From Streptomyces sp. NBC_00285 (GTDB lineage Bacteria; Actinomycetota; Actinomycetes; Streptomycetales; Streptomycetaceae), in assembly GCF_036174265.1 (NCBI RefSeq), contig NZ_CP108055.1:1922001-1986000 (forward strand): a stretch of DNA of 64,000 nucleotides, written 5' to 3'. Position 1 is the first letter of the stretch. Each line of letters begins with the position of its first letter. The position numbers and the translations under genes are program-made. This document shows, piece after piece, positions 27,862 through 35,773 of this stretch. Under the pieces are notes generated by a model. That model saw only the letters and a program-made list of their open reading frames with translations. It was not told the DNA's origin and did not search any database.

Positions 27862-29387
27862 GCTGCGTCCCTCCGGTCCGCCGCCATCCCCGCGGCGTCC
27901 AGCAGGGCCGTGCCGACGATGAAGTCGGCGCCACCGAAGTCCGGATCGTCCAGTTCCGTCCCGTCGTCCACCGCGAAGAGCAGCTTCTGCTCGCCCTGCC
28001 GGTAGGCGGTTCCGACGGCGGGGCTGGCCGCGTGGACCGCCAACAGGGCCACCAGATACGCCAGGTCGAAGCCACCGGTGCGGCGAGCCTCCACCAGCAG
28101 GCCCGAGAGTCGTCGTGGTGCGTCCGCCGGCAGGTCCAGCAACTCCTTCGCGATCGCGAGCTGTTCCTCGCTGAACCGGCTGTCGTCCGGCGTGGCGATG
28201 AGGTCCGGTTCCGGCATCTCCGCGCCCAGGTGCTCGCGCTCCATCGGGGGCGTCAGCAGTATGTCGACGAGATCGCCCACTCTTACCGCCACCGGGGTCC
28301 GCAGCCCGGTCCCGCGCGCGAAGAACGCGTCGGTGACGCGGGTGGCCTGCTCCAACGGGAGCGGCAGCACCGGCGCGACGAGGTGGCCGTACAGGTCTAT
28401 CCCCGATGTCGTCATCGGTGTGGCGAAGGCCTGGCGGTCCTGTTCGGCACGGAACAGGGGCCCGGCCTCGAGGAGCCTGGACTGGAGTTGGGTGTGGCGC
28501 CGGATGCAGTCCTTGACGATGTCGACGAGCTCGGCGGCCCGCCGCTTCTGCTCGGGGTCCTCCGACTCGTCCCGTGCCTTGCGGATGTTGGTGAGGATCG
28601 CGTTCTCGTGGCGGTACCGGTCGGCGACGTGATCGAGGGCCTCGGCGATCATGTCGGGTACGGAGTTGAGCCAGTCGACGGCCCGGACATTGCGCCTGGT
28701 CGCGTCCAGCGCCCTGCGCAGGGTCTCGGAGTACTGCACGGTCCGGTACCGCGCCTGCTCGGCGGCGAGTTGGGCGTCGGCGAGGCGTCCGCGGCTGATC
28801 AGCACCTCCAGCTTGACCTCGGCGGCGATCTGGGCGCTGGTGACATCGGTGTCGAGGGCGCCGACGAGAACGTTGACCGCCTCGTCCGTCGTCCGGAGAT
28901 ACACCGAGCCGCCGGGGCCGGGCACCTCCTCGATCAACTTGAAGTCGTAGTCGCGCCGGACATAGGTACCGTCCGGCGCGAAGGTGCCGTACACCGCCCG
29001 GAAACCGCGGTCGACGCTGCCGACGTTGATCAGGTTCTCCAGGACCCAGCGGGCCACCCGCTCGTGCTCGGCGACGGGCCGCTGCGGGGCCTGGGCGGCG
29101 ATGCGCGGGATGAGGCGGGCCACGACCTGGTCGTGGTCGGCGCCCGTGTCGAAGTCCATGTTCAGTGTGACCAGGTCGATGCCGGAGAGGGCCACCTCCG
29201 CCATGCCGTACACCGAGTACTCACCCGCGAGGTTCGCCTTGCGCACGTCCAGGTCGTGCAGCGGCGCGGTGCATGCGAGGGCGCGCAGCCGACGCGCCAG
29301 TCCCTCGTCGGCGGCCGGGCCCGGTGCGGGGCGCGGCCCCGCGCTGAACTGGGGCGGAACGCTGTCCGTCGATGCAGGCGAAGTCAC
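27858..29387 (-). CDS. MksF/kleisin-like partner of the SMC-like ATPase (hypothetical)
   Basis: 509 aa, first gene of the operon. The N-terminal half reads as a helical, winged-helix-like domain (HERVARWVLENLINVG), followed by a helical stretch (LEVLISRGRLADAQLAAEQA, then RYRTVQYSETLRRALDAT) resembling the middle region of MukF/MksF kleisins. The GTG at 29387 is chosen because no Shine-Dalgarno is present and a -10 lies one helical step upstream, giving a nearly leaderless mRNA. An ATG at 29432 is the alternative. Kleisin assignment rests on size, order and helical pattern, not on a recognised motif. Confidence 0.6.
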   Translation of the reverse strand: MTSPASTDSVPPQFSAGPRPAPGPAADEGLARRLRALACTAPLHDLDVRKANLAGEYSVYGMAEVALSGIDLVTLNMDFDTGADHDQVVARLIPRIAAQAPQRPVAEHERVARWVLENLINVGSVDRGFRAVYGTFAPDGTYVRRDYDFKLIEEVPGPGGSVYLRTTDEAVNVLVGALDTDVTSAQIAAEVKLEVLISRGRLADAQLAAEQARYRTVQYSETLRRALDATRRNVRAVDWLNSVPDMIAEALDHVADRYRHENAILTNIRKARDESEDPEQKRRAAELVDIVKDCIRRHTQLQSRLLEAGPLFRAEQDRQAFATPMTTSGIDLYGHLVAPVLPLPLEQATRVTDAFFARGTGLRTPVAVRVGDLVDILLTPPMEREHLGAEMPEPDLIATPDDSRFSEEQLAIAKELLDLPADAPRRLSGLLVEARRTGGFDLAYLVALLAVHAASPAVGTAYRQGEQKLLFAVDDGTELDDPDFGGADFIVGTALLDAAGMAADRRDAA

Positions 29388-29394
29388 GGTGCAC

Positions 29395-29400
29395 AGACTA
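29395..29400 (-). promoter_or_regulatory. -10 element of the SMC-like operon
   Basis: On the minus strand the hexamer TAGTCT fits TANNNT. It places the transcription start at about 29388, one base before the GTG start codon. A -35 match is not obvious. Confidence 0.5.
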
Positions 29401-29547
29401 GGTCCTCGGTCTGACAACTCCCCAAACGGCACGGATCGCCCCCGGCGGTCGGACGGGGCACGACCGGTTGCGACACGTCTGCGGCAGGTCTCACGCCCGC
29501 ACGGCGGAGTCGCACATGGGACACGGCCCCGCGCCCCCAGGTGTCCC

Positions 29548-30243
29548 CTAGGTCTCCTCGCCGACCCTTCGCCTGTACACCTCGACCACTCGCTCCAAGG
29601 AGTCAGCGAGGTACACGGCGAGCAGCCGCTCCGCCTCTTCCCGGTCGCCCGCCTGAAGCGCTCCGAGGATCTGCTGGTTGCGAGCCAGGTAGGGCTCGTG
29701 GAGGGCCTTGGGGTCGTCCACCACGTGGAAGGCCAGGCGGAGTTCGGCGAAGACGCTGCGCATCAGTTCGTCGGTGCGGTCGCTGGCCGCGAGGGCGACG
29801 AGTTCCCGGTGGAAGTGGATGTTGGCCGTCCCCAGCGCTTTCCAGTCGCCTTCGCGCACCGCCCGCTGCCCCTCCACGACCGCCTCGGCAAGGGCGTCCA
29901 GGGCATACGGAGGCTCGCCCAGCCCACGGACGACCGCGCATTCCACGAGGGCGCGGGTCCGGTAGATGTCCTCGACGTCCTCGACCGCCAGGACCCGGAC
30001 GAACACGCCCCGGTTCAGCTCGTGGACGAGCAGTCGCTCATGCGTGAGCAGCCGGAACGCCTCGCGCAGGGTGTTGCGGGAGACCCCGAGCGCGCCCCCG
30101 ATGCTGTCCTCCGACAGCCGGGTGCCGGGCGGGAAGTAGCCCTCCGCGATGCGGCTTCTGAGGATGTCCGAGACCCGCTCGGCCGTGCTGGTACGGCCCA
30201 GGAGGGCGCGGTCGTCGGCCAGTGGGCTCAGCTGCTCTGCCAT
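29548..30243 (-). CDS. GntR-family regulator (FadR/FCD type), probable regulator of the pxp operon
   Basis: 231 aa. An N-terminal winged helix (STAERVSDILRSRIAEGYFP, then LSEDSIGGALGVSRNTLREA) is followed by an all-helical FCD ligand-binding domain, with metal-site-like histidines in NIHFHRELV and RLAFHVV. It is divergent from the MFS/hydro-lyase/pxpABC operon, with 131 bp between the starts and a 19-bp palindrome in that gap. It is therefore probably a repressor or sensor for 5-oxoproline or a related metabolite. Confidence 0.9.
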   Translation of the reverse strand: MAEQLSPLADDRALLGRTSTAERVSDILRSRIAEGYFPPGTRLSEDSIGGALGVSRNTLREAFRLLTHERLLVHELNRGVFVRVLAVEDVEDIYRTRALVECAVVRGLGEPPYALDALAEAVVEGQRAVREGDWKALGTANIHFHRELVALAASDRTDELMRSVFAELRLAFHVVDDPKALHEPYLARNQQILGALQAGDREEAERLLAVYLADSLERVVEVYRRRVGEET

Positions 30244-30291
30244 GCCCGGAATTCAACCGCAGACACGAGTACGAAACAACAGGGGTATTGA

Positions 30292-30310
30292 AGGATCGTT
30301 GAACGATCCT
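30292..30310. promoter_or_regulatory. 19-bp perfect palindrome, likely GntR operator
   Basis: AGGATCGTT (30292-30300), a central G, then AACGATCCT (30302-30310): a perfect inverted repeat. It lies midway between the divergent GntR gene and the MFS gene, in a locally AT-rich promoter region. Its position suits control of both transcripts. Confidence 0.75.
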
Positions 30311-30374
30311 CTACGTTAGAGGAACACCGCACGGCTCAGCTCCGCACCCTCCGTCCTCCCACTGCGAGGTGCCC

Positions 30375-31670
30375 ATGAGCACGACCCCGCCACCCCAGTC
30401 CCTCACCACCGACCCCACGACGACCGAACACGCCGCCGAAGACGGGGCGTTGAGCTGGTTCCGGGCCCTCGGCCCACGCGGCCGCCGCGCCTTCGCCGGC
30501 GCCTTCGGGGGCTACGCCCTGGACTCCTACGACTACTTCACGCTCCCGCTGAGCATGGTCGCGCTGGCCGCGTACTTCGGCCTGGACAGCGGCCAGACCG
30601 GTCTCTTCACCACCGTCACCCTCGTGGCCTCCGGCATCGGCGGGGCGCTGGCGGGGGTACTGGCCGACCGGGCCGGCCGGGTCCGGGCGCTGATGATCAC
30701 GGTGATCACCTACGCGGTCTTCACCGTGGCCTGCGGCTTCGCACCGAACTTCGAGTCCCTGCTGGTCTTCCGCGCCCTTCAGGGCCTCGGATTCGGCGGC
30801 GAGTGGGCGGTCGGCGCGATCCTGGTCGCCGAGTACACGAGCACCAAGCACCGGGGCCGCACCCTGGGCGCGATCCAGAGCTCGTGGGCAGTGGGCTGGG
30901 CGCTGGCCGTGATCGTGTACACGCTGGTCTTCTCGGTCTTCGACGACGGCACGGCCTGGCGCGTGATGTTCTGGACCGGCGCACTGCCCGCACTGCTCGT
31001 CGTCTGGGTGCGGCGCCAGGTCAAGGACGCCCCCGCGGCGATCGAGGTGCGCGAGAAGACCGCCGGCAAGGGCTCGTTCACGGCGATCTTCAAGCCGGAC
31101 CTGCTGCGGACGACGATCTTCGCGGTGCTGCTGTCCACCGGCGTCCAGGGCGGCTACTACACGCTCGCCACCTGGGTGCCGACGTACCTCAAGAGCGACC
31201 GCGGACTGTCGGTCGTCGGCACCGGCGGCTATCTGACGTTCCTGATCTCCGGCGCCTTCCTCGGCTACCTCACCGGCGGCTATCTCACCGACCGGCTGGG
31301 CCGCCGCCGCAACATCTGGCTCTTCGCGCTGCTGTCGGCCGTCTGCATCGTGGCCTACGGCAACATCCCGCACGGAGCCGACACCCTGCTCCTGGTGCTC
31401 GGGTTCCCGCTCGGGTTCTGCATGTCGGCGATCTTCAGCGGCTTCGGGTCCTATCTGAGCGAGCTGTACCCGACGGCGGTGCGCGGCTCGGGACAGGGCT
31501 TCACGTACAACACCGGCCGCGCGATCGGCGCGATCTTCCCGACCACCGTCGGTTTCCTTGCCGACAGCTGGGGCGTGGGCGGCGCGCTGGTCTTCGGCGC
31601 CATCGGCTACGGCATCGCGGCCCTGGCCCTGCTCGGACTGCCGGAGACACGTGGAAAGGAACTCGCGTGA
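30375..31670 (+). CDS. MFS transporter (metabolite:H+ symporter-like)
   Basis: 431 aa, 12 predicted membrane segments. The loop 2-3 motif GVLADRAGRVRAL and the sugar/acid symporter signature RALQGLGFGGEWAVGAILVA are clear, with a second-half copy TDRLGRRRN. It starts at ATG 30375; the in-frame GTG at 30369 is less likely. As first gene of the pxp operon it probably imports 5-oxoproline, glutamate-like or pyrrolidone acids, though the substrate is inferred from context only. Its 3' end forms the first unit of a tandem repeat. Confidence 0.88.
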   Translation: MSTTPPPQSLTTDPTTTEHAAEDGALSWFRALGPRGRRAFAGAFGGYALDSYDYFTLPLSMVALAAYFGLDSGQTGLFTTVTLVASGIGGALAGVLADRAGRVRALMITVITYAVFTVACGFAPNFESLLVFRALQGLGFGGEWAVGAILVAEYTSTKHRGRTLGAIQSSWAVGWALAVIVYTLVFSVFDDGTAWRVMFWTGALPALLVVWVRRQVKDAPAAIEVREKTAGKGSFTAIFKPDLLRTTIFAVLLSTGVQGGYYTLATWVPTYLKSDRGLSVVGTGGYLTFLISGAFLGYLTGGYLTDRLGRRRNIWLFALLSAVCIVAYGNIPHGADTLLLVLGFPLGFCMSAIFSGFGSYLSELYPTAVRGSGQGFTYNTGRAIGAIFPTTVGFLADSWGVGGALVFGAIGYGIAALALLGLPETRGKELA

Positions 31671-31743
31671 ACCCTCTGCCGCAGACGCGTGGGAAGAAAC
31701 TCGCATGAACCCTCTGCCGCAGACCCGCGGAAAGGAACCCGCA
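31638..31743 (+). repeat. tandemly duplicated 38-bp gene junction
   Basis: Two exact-length 38-bp units (31668-31705 and 31706-31743) follow a 30-bp partial copy formed by the end of the MFS gene (31638-31667). Each unit begins TGAACCCTCTGCCGCAGAC and ends with a GGAA-rich ribosome-binding stretch and GC(A/G), so each junction recreates an (A/G)TGA stop-start overlap. Units 2 and 3 differ at only four positions. Only the last ATG (31743) opens the next gene. Confidence 0.9.
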
Positions 31744-32564
31744 TGAACCGCACGGAAGACCGTCCCCTGACCCTGGTCGACGAGCACGCGCACGCGTGGA
31801 GCCCTGCTCAGGCCCGCACCCGCTTCCGCGCGGGCCTGACGGGCCCCACCGCAGGGGTCGCGGCCGGCCACACCCAGGTCAACCTGATCTCGGTGCCCGC
31901 CGACTGGGCGTACGACATGCTGCTGTTCTGCCAGCGCAACCCCAAGCCCTGCCCGGTTCTCGACGTCACGGACGCCGGCGACTGGAGCACCGTCCTCGCC
32001 GACGGCGCGGACCTGCGCACCGATCTGCCGCGCTACCGCGTGTGGGAGCACGGCGAGCTGGTGGACGAGCCGACCGACGTGCGCGCCCATTGGCGCGACG
32101 ACCTGGTGTCGTTCCTGATCGGCTGCAGTTTCACCTTCGAGTGGGCGCTTTCCGAGGCGGGCGTCCCGATCCGGCACATTCAGCAGGGCCGAAACGTTCC
32201 CATGTATGTGACCAATCGCCAGTGCCGCCCCGCAGGAAGGCTGCACGGCCCGATGGTGGTGTCCATGCGCCCGGTGCCGCCGCAGCACCTCGCGACCGCG
32301 CTCAGGGAGAGCAGCCTGCTCCCTGCGGTGCACGGCAGCCCCGTCCACTGCGGCGATCCCTCGGGGCTCGGCATCGACGACCTCGGCCGCCCCGACTTCG
32401 GTGAAGCGGTGGCCGCCGAACCGGACGACATCCCGGTGTTCTGGGCCTGCGGGGTGACGCCCCAGGCCGCGGTGATGGCCTCGCGCCCCCCGTTCGCCCT
32501 CACCCACGCGCCGGGCCAGATGCTCCTGACGGACGCCCGCGACGAGCAGTACCGAGTGGCCTGA
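31743..32564 (+). CDS. DUF1445 putative hydro-lyase / D-glutamate cyclase-like protein
   Basis: 273 aa. Family pattern seen: [75 protein letters not shown] and [13 protein letters not shown]. These are typical of the DUF1445 putative hydro-lyase family, related to D-glutamate cyclase, which makes 5-oxo-D-proline. It starts at ATG 31743 after GGAAAGGAA. In this operon it would feed 5-oxoproline into PxpABC, a link inferred from family and neighbours. Confidence 0.9.
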   Translation: MNRTEDRPLTLVDEHAHAWSPAQARTRFRAGLTGPTAGVAAGHTQVNLISVPADWAYDMLLFCQRNPKPCPVLDVTDAGDWSTVLADGADLRTDLPRYRVWEHGELVDEPTDVRAHWRDDLVSFLIGCSFTFEWALSEAGVPIRHIQQGRNVPMYVTNRQCRPAGRLHGPMVVSMRPVPPQHLATALRESSLLPAVHGSPVHCGDPSGLGIDDLGRPDFGEAVAAEPDDIPVFWACGVTPQAAVMASRPPFALTHAPGQMLLTDARDEQYRVA

Positions 32565-32592
32565 GAGGCCCGGAAGGAGACACGAGCAGTCC

Positions 32593-33351
32593 ATGAGCTC
32601 GATCGATCTGAACGCCGACCTCGGCGAGGGCTTCGGCCGCTGGCAGCTGACCGACGACGAACAACTGCTGTCCGTCGTCACCAGCGCCAACGTGGCCTGC
32701 GGGTTCCACGCCGGGGACGCGTCCACCATGCGGCGGGTGTGCGAACTGGCGGCCGCGCGCGGGGTCCGGGTCGGCGCCCAGGTCTCCTACCGGGACCTGG
32801 CGGGCTTCGGACGGCGCGCGATGGACGTGCCGTCCGCCGAGCTGACGGCCGAGGTGGCCTACCAGATCGGCGCCCTGGAGGTCTTCGCCCGTGCGGCGGG
32901 CACACGCGTGTCCTACGTCAAACCGCACGGCGCCCTCTACAACCGGGTCGTGCACGACGAGGAGCAGGCCGCGGCGGTCGTCGCCGGCGTGGTCCTCGCG
33001 GACGCGACGCTGCCCGTGCTGGGCCTGCCCGGCTCGCGTCTCCTGGAGGCGGCCGGGAAGGCGGGCCTGCCCGGCGTCACCGAGGCCTTCGCGGACCGCG
33101 CCTACACCGAGGAGGGCACGCTGGTGCCGCGCGGCCAGGAGGGCGCGGTGGTCACCGATCCGGAGGCGGTCGTGGAGCGCTCACTGGGCCTGGCCCGGGA
33201 CCGCTCGGTCATCTCCCGCTCCGGTACCCGCATCGAGGTCACGGCCCGCTCCCTGTGCCTGCACGGGGACACCCCGGGCGCGGTCGACCTGGCTCGCCGG
33301 GTCCGGGAACGCCTGGAGGCATCGGGAATCCGGGTGGAGGCCTTCGTATGA
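32593..33351 (+). CDS. pxpA: 5-oxoprolinase subunit A (LamB/YcsF family)
   Basis: 252 aa. The N-terminal IDLNADLGEGFGRW and the motifs VVTSANVACGFHAGDASTMR and YVKPHGALYN are diagnostic of LamB/YcsF. PxpA acts with PxpB and PxpC in the ATP-dependent opening of 5-oxoproline to glutamate. The ATG at 32593 has AAGGAGA about 12 bases upstream, a rather long spacing. Its stop overlaps the pxpB ATG. Confidence 0.95.
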   Translation: MSSIDLNADLGEGFGRWQLTDDEQLLSVVTSANVACGFHAGDASTMRRVCELAAARGVRVGAQVSYRDLAGFGRRAMDVPSAELTAEVAYQIGALEVFARAAGTRVSYVKPHGALYNRVVHDEEQAAAVVAGVVLADATLPVLGLPGSRLLEAAGKAGLPGVTEAFADRAYTEEGTLVPRGQEGAVVTDPEAVVERSLGLARDRSVISRSGTRIEVTARSLCLHGDTPGAVDLARRVRERLEASGIRVEAFV

Positions 33352-33959
33352 GGGCCCTGCCGGTCGGGACCGACGCCCTGCTCGTCGAGGTGTCCTCGGG
33401 CGAGGAGGCCCAGGCCCTGCACGCCGAGCTGCTGCGTCGCCGCGCGGAGGGCTCCCTGTCGGTCCGGGAGATCGTCCCCGCGGCCCGCACTGTCCTCCTC
33501 GACGGCCTCGCCGAGCCGGCCCGCCTGGCCGCGGAACTCGCCGCCGCCGACGTACCGCCCGCCCCCACCCGCGCGCGTGAGGCGATCGAACTTGCGGTGC
33601 GCTACGACGGACCCGACCTGGCCGACGTGGCCGCGTACTGGGGCGTCTCCCCCCGGGAGGTTGCCCGCATCCACGCCGGCACCGAGTTCACGGTCGCCTT
33701 CTGCGGATTCGCCCCGGGCTTCGGCTACCTCACCGGCCTGCCCGCCCGGTACGACGTCCCGCGCCGGACCACCCCCCGCACCGCCGTCCCGGCGGGTTCG
33801 GTGGCGCTCGCGGGGCCGTACACGGGCGTCTACCCGCGTTCGTCCCCGGGCGGCTGGCAGCTCATCGGCACCACGGACGCCGTGCTGTGGGACCACGCGC
33901 GGGTGCCTGCCGCGCTGCTGTCTCCGGGGACACGGGTCCGCTTCGTGGAGGGGCCATGA
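33348..33959 (+). CDS. pxpB: 5-oxoprolinase subunit B
   Basis: 203 aa, KipI/allophanate-hydrolase subunit 1 family. The signature FTVAFCGFAPGFGYLTGLP and the end motif SPGGWQLIGTT are clear. It forms a complex with PxpC. The ATG overlaps the pxpA stop and its stop overlaps the pxpC start (ATGA both times), so the three subunits are made in step. Confidence 0.95.
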   Translation: MRALPVGTDALLVEVSSGEEAQALHAELLRRRAEGSLSVREIVPAARTVLLDGLAEPARLAAELAAADVPPAPTRAREAIELAVRYDGPDLADVAAYWGVSPREVARIHAGTEFTVAFCGFAPGFGYLTGLPARYDVPRRTTPRTAVPAGSVALAGPYTGVYPRSSPGGWQLIGTTDAVLWDHARVPAALLSPGTRVRFVEGP

Positions 33960-34825
33960 CGGACCGCGCCCTCTCCGTCGTACGCGCCGGAGCGCTCACC
34001 ACCGTTCAGGACCGGGGCCGGCCGGGCCACGCCCATCTCGGTGTGCCCCGCTCCGGCGCCCTCGACGGCCCCGCGGCGGACCTCGCCAACCGGCTGGTCG
34101 GCAACCGCGCCGACACGGCCGTCCTGGAGACCACGCTCAACGGCTGTGCGGTACGCCCCCGTTCGGCGGTCACCGTGGCCGTCACGGGCGCCCCCTGCCA
34201 GGTCACGGTGGACGGCCGCCCGGCGGCCTGGGGCGCACCGGTGCTCGTGCCGGCCGGAGCGCTGCTGGTCATCGGCTCGGCCGTCCACGGGGTACGCAGT
34301 TATGTGGCCCTCTCCGGCGGCATCACCGTGGAGCCGGTGCTCGGCAGCCGCTCCACGGACCTCCTGTCCGGGCTGGGCCCGGCCCCCCTCACGGACGGCG
34401 CGGTACTTCCTCTGGGCGCCCCGGAGTCACTCCACACGCGCGTGGACGTCGCACCGCAGCCGGCGCCCCCCGCGGAACTCGTCCTGCGCGTCACTCTGGG
34501 CCCACGGGACGACTGGTTCGCACGGGAATCGGTGCGGGCCTTCACGTCCGCCACCTTCCGGGTGTCGTCGGCGAGCAACCGCATCGGGCTGCGGACGGAG
34601 GGGCCGGCCCTGGAGAGGGTCCTCACGGGCGAACTCCCCAGTGAGGGCATGGTTCTGGGCTCCGTCCAGGTACCGCCCGACGGCAGACCGGTGGTCTTCC
34701 TCGCCGACCATCCGACCACCGGGGGGTACCCCGTGATCGGTGTGGTCCGCGCGACCGACCTCCCGGCTGCGGCCCAGGCTGCACCCGGAACCCCGGTGCG
34801 CTTTGTAGGGGTTCGCAGGCGGTAG
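33956..34825 (+). CDS. pxpC: 5-oxoprolinase subunit C
   Basis: 289 aa, KipA/biotin-dependent-carboxylase-like family. Motifs: LTTVQDRGRPGHAHLGVPRSGALD near the N-terminus (split as LTTVQDRGRPGH and LGVPRSGALD), GVRSYVALSGGI, and FLADHPTTGGYPVIG. It completes the PxpABC complex that hydrolyses 5-oxoproline to L-glutamate. It is the last gene of the operon; a hairpin follows. Confidence 0.94.
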   Translation: MTDRALSVVRAGALTTVQDRGRPGHAHLGVPRSGALDGPAADLANRLVGNRADTAVLETTLNGCAVRPRSAVTVAVTGAPCQVTVDGRPAAWGAPVLVPAGALLVIGSAVHGVRSYVALSGGITVEPVLGSRSTDLLSGLGPAPLTDGAVLPLGAPESLHTRVDVAPQPAPPAELVLRVTLGPRDDWFARESVRAFTSATFRVSSASNRIGLRTEGPALERVLTGELPSEGMVLGSVQVPPDGRPVVFLADHPTTGGYPVIGVVRATDLPAAAQAAPGTPVRFVGVRRR

Positions 34826-34870
34826 CGCGCCCCGCGGGCGCCGGGCTGTATCGAATGTGCGGCTACCGCC
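34818..34870. terminator. inverted repeat between pxpC and the SGNH gene
   Basis: GGCGGTAGC (34818-34826) pairs perfectly with GCTACCGCC (34862-34870) around GC-rich sequence that can fold further. It spans the pxpC stop codon and faces a convergent gene. A two-way terminator is plausible. Confidence 0.45.
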
Positions 34871-34921
34871 GCGTGGGCGCGACCAGCCCCCACGCGGCCG
34901 CACCCGCACCCGCCGACGCCC

Positions 34922-35773
34922 TCATGCCGCCTCGGGCCGCTGCTCCTGCACGGACAACGCCGCCAGCGCCGTGGACACCGCGTGCGCGGTCCGCAGATCC
35001 AGCCGCCCGCTCGTCCCCCGCGCGCGGTGGCGCATCTCGGCCACGGCCAGCGTCACCAACTGCGGCAGCAGATCGGTGCAGCGCCGGACGACCCAACCGG
35101 TCCCCGCCGTGGCCAGCCACCACATGCTCGCCGACTTCGTGGGCACGGGAAACTCCGGCTCGGCCGAGGGCGGGGCCCCCGTCGCCACACCCCGCTCCGC
35201 CAGCACCTGATGAAACCGCACCGCCAACTGCCGGTGCCCCCGCTCGCCGGGATGCAGCCGGTCCGCGCTCCACATCGCCCGTTCGGTGGTCCAGTCTCCT
35301 TGCGCGGCATGCAGATGCACCGCCCCGTAGCGCTCGGACAGCGCGTGCACCACGGTGTTGACCGCCCGCTGCCGCCGTGCCAGCGGCCGGGCCAGCGCAC
35401 CGGGCAGCCCCAGCATCGTGCCCGGGTCGGGCAGACACGCGGTGAGCAGCAGCGCACCCTGCTCACGGAAGGCCGCGTAGACCGTGTCGAGCCGTTCGGC
35501 CACGGCATGGATGTCGAAGGTGCAGCGCAGGGTGTCGTTCACACCGACGACCACGGACACGATGTCCGGCCGCAGGGCGAGCCCCGCGGGCAGTTGCCGC
35601 TCCAACACGTCCCGGGTCTGCGCCCCGCTCTCCGCGAGGTTGGCGAAGTCCACCTCCCTGGCGGAGAGCCCGTCGGCGAGCAGCGCGGCCCAGCCACGCC
35701 AGCCGCCCTCGACGGGATCCCCCACGCCCTCGGTGAGCGAGTCACCGAGGGCGACGAAGCGCGGGCCTCTCAT
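34922..35773 (-). CDS. SGNH/GDSL-family hydrolase
   Basis: 283 aa, no clear signal peptide. SGNH blocks are seen: block I FVALGDSLTEG with the nucleophile Ser, block II Gly in FANLAESGAQ, block III VVVGVNDTLR with the Asn, and block V near SADRLHPGERGHR with Asp and His. It is probably an esterase or deacylase. It overlaps the upstream glycosyltransferase by four bases (ATGA), so the three minus-strand genes at 34922-38063 are one operon, likely acting on a glycolipid or capsule-type glycan. Confidence 0.9.
   Translation of the reverse strand: MRGPRFVALGDSLTEGVGDPVEGGWRGWAALLADGLSAREVDFANLAESGAQTRDVLERQLPAGLALRPDIVSVVVGVNDTLRCTFDIHAVAERLDTVYAAFREQGALLLTACLPDPGTMLGLPGALARPLARRQRAVNTVVHALSERYGAVHLHAAQGDWTTERAMWSADRLHPGERGHRQLAVRFHQVLAERGVATGAPPSAEPEFPVPTKSASMWWLATAGTGWVVRRCTDLLPQLVTLAVAEMRHRARGTSGRLDLRTAHAVSTALAALSVQEQRPEAA

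Noticed and set aside
22252..29387. Full Wadjet (JetABCD) system
   Set aside because: No JetD-like nuclease is encoded nearby, and the partner proteins do not show the DUF3375, DUF2397 or DUF4194 patterns I know, so only the looser SMC-like label is used.
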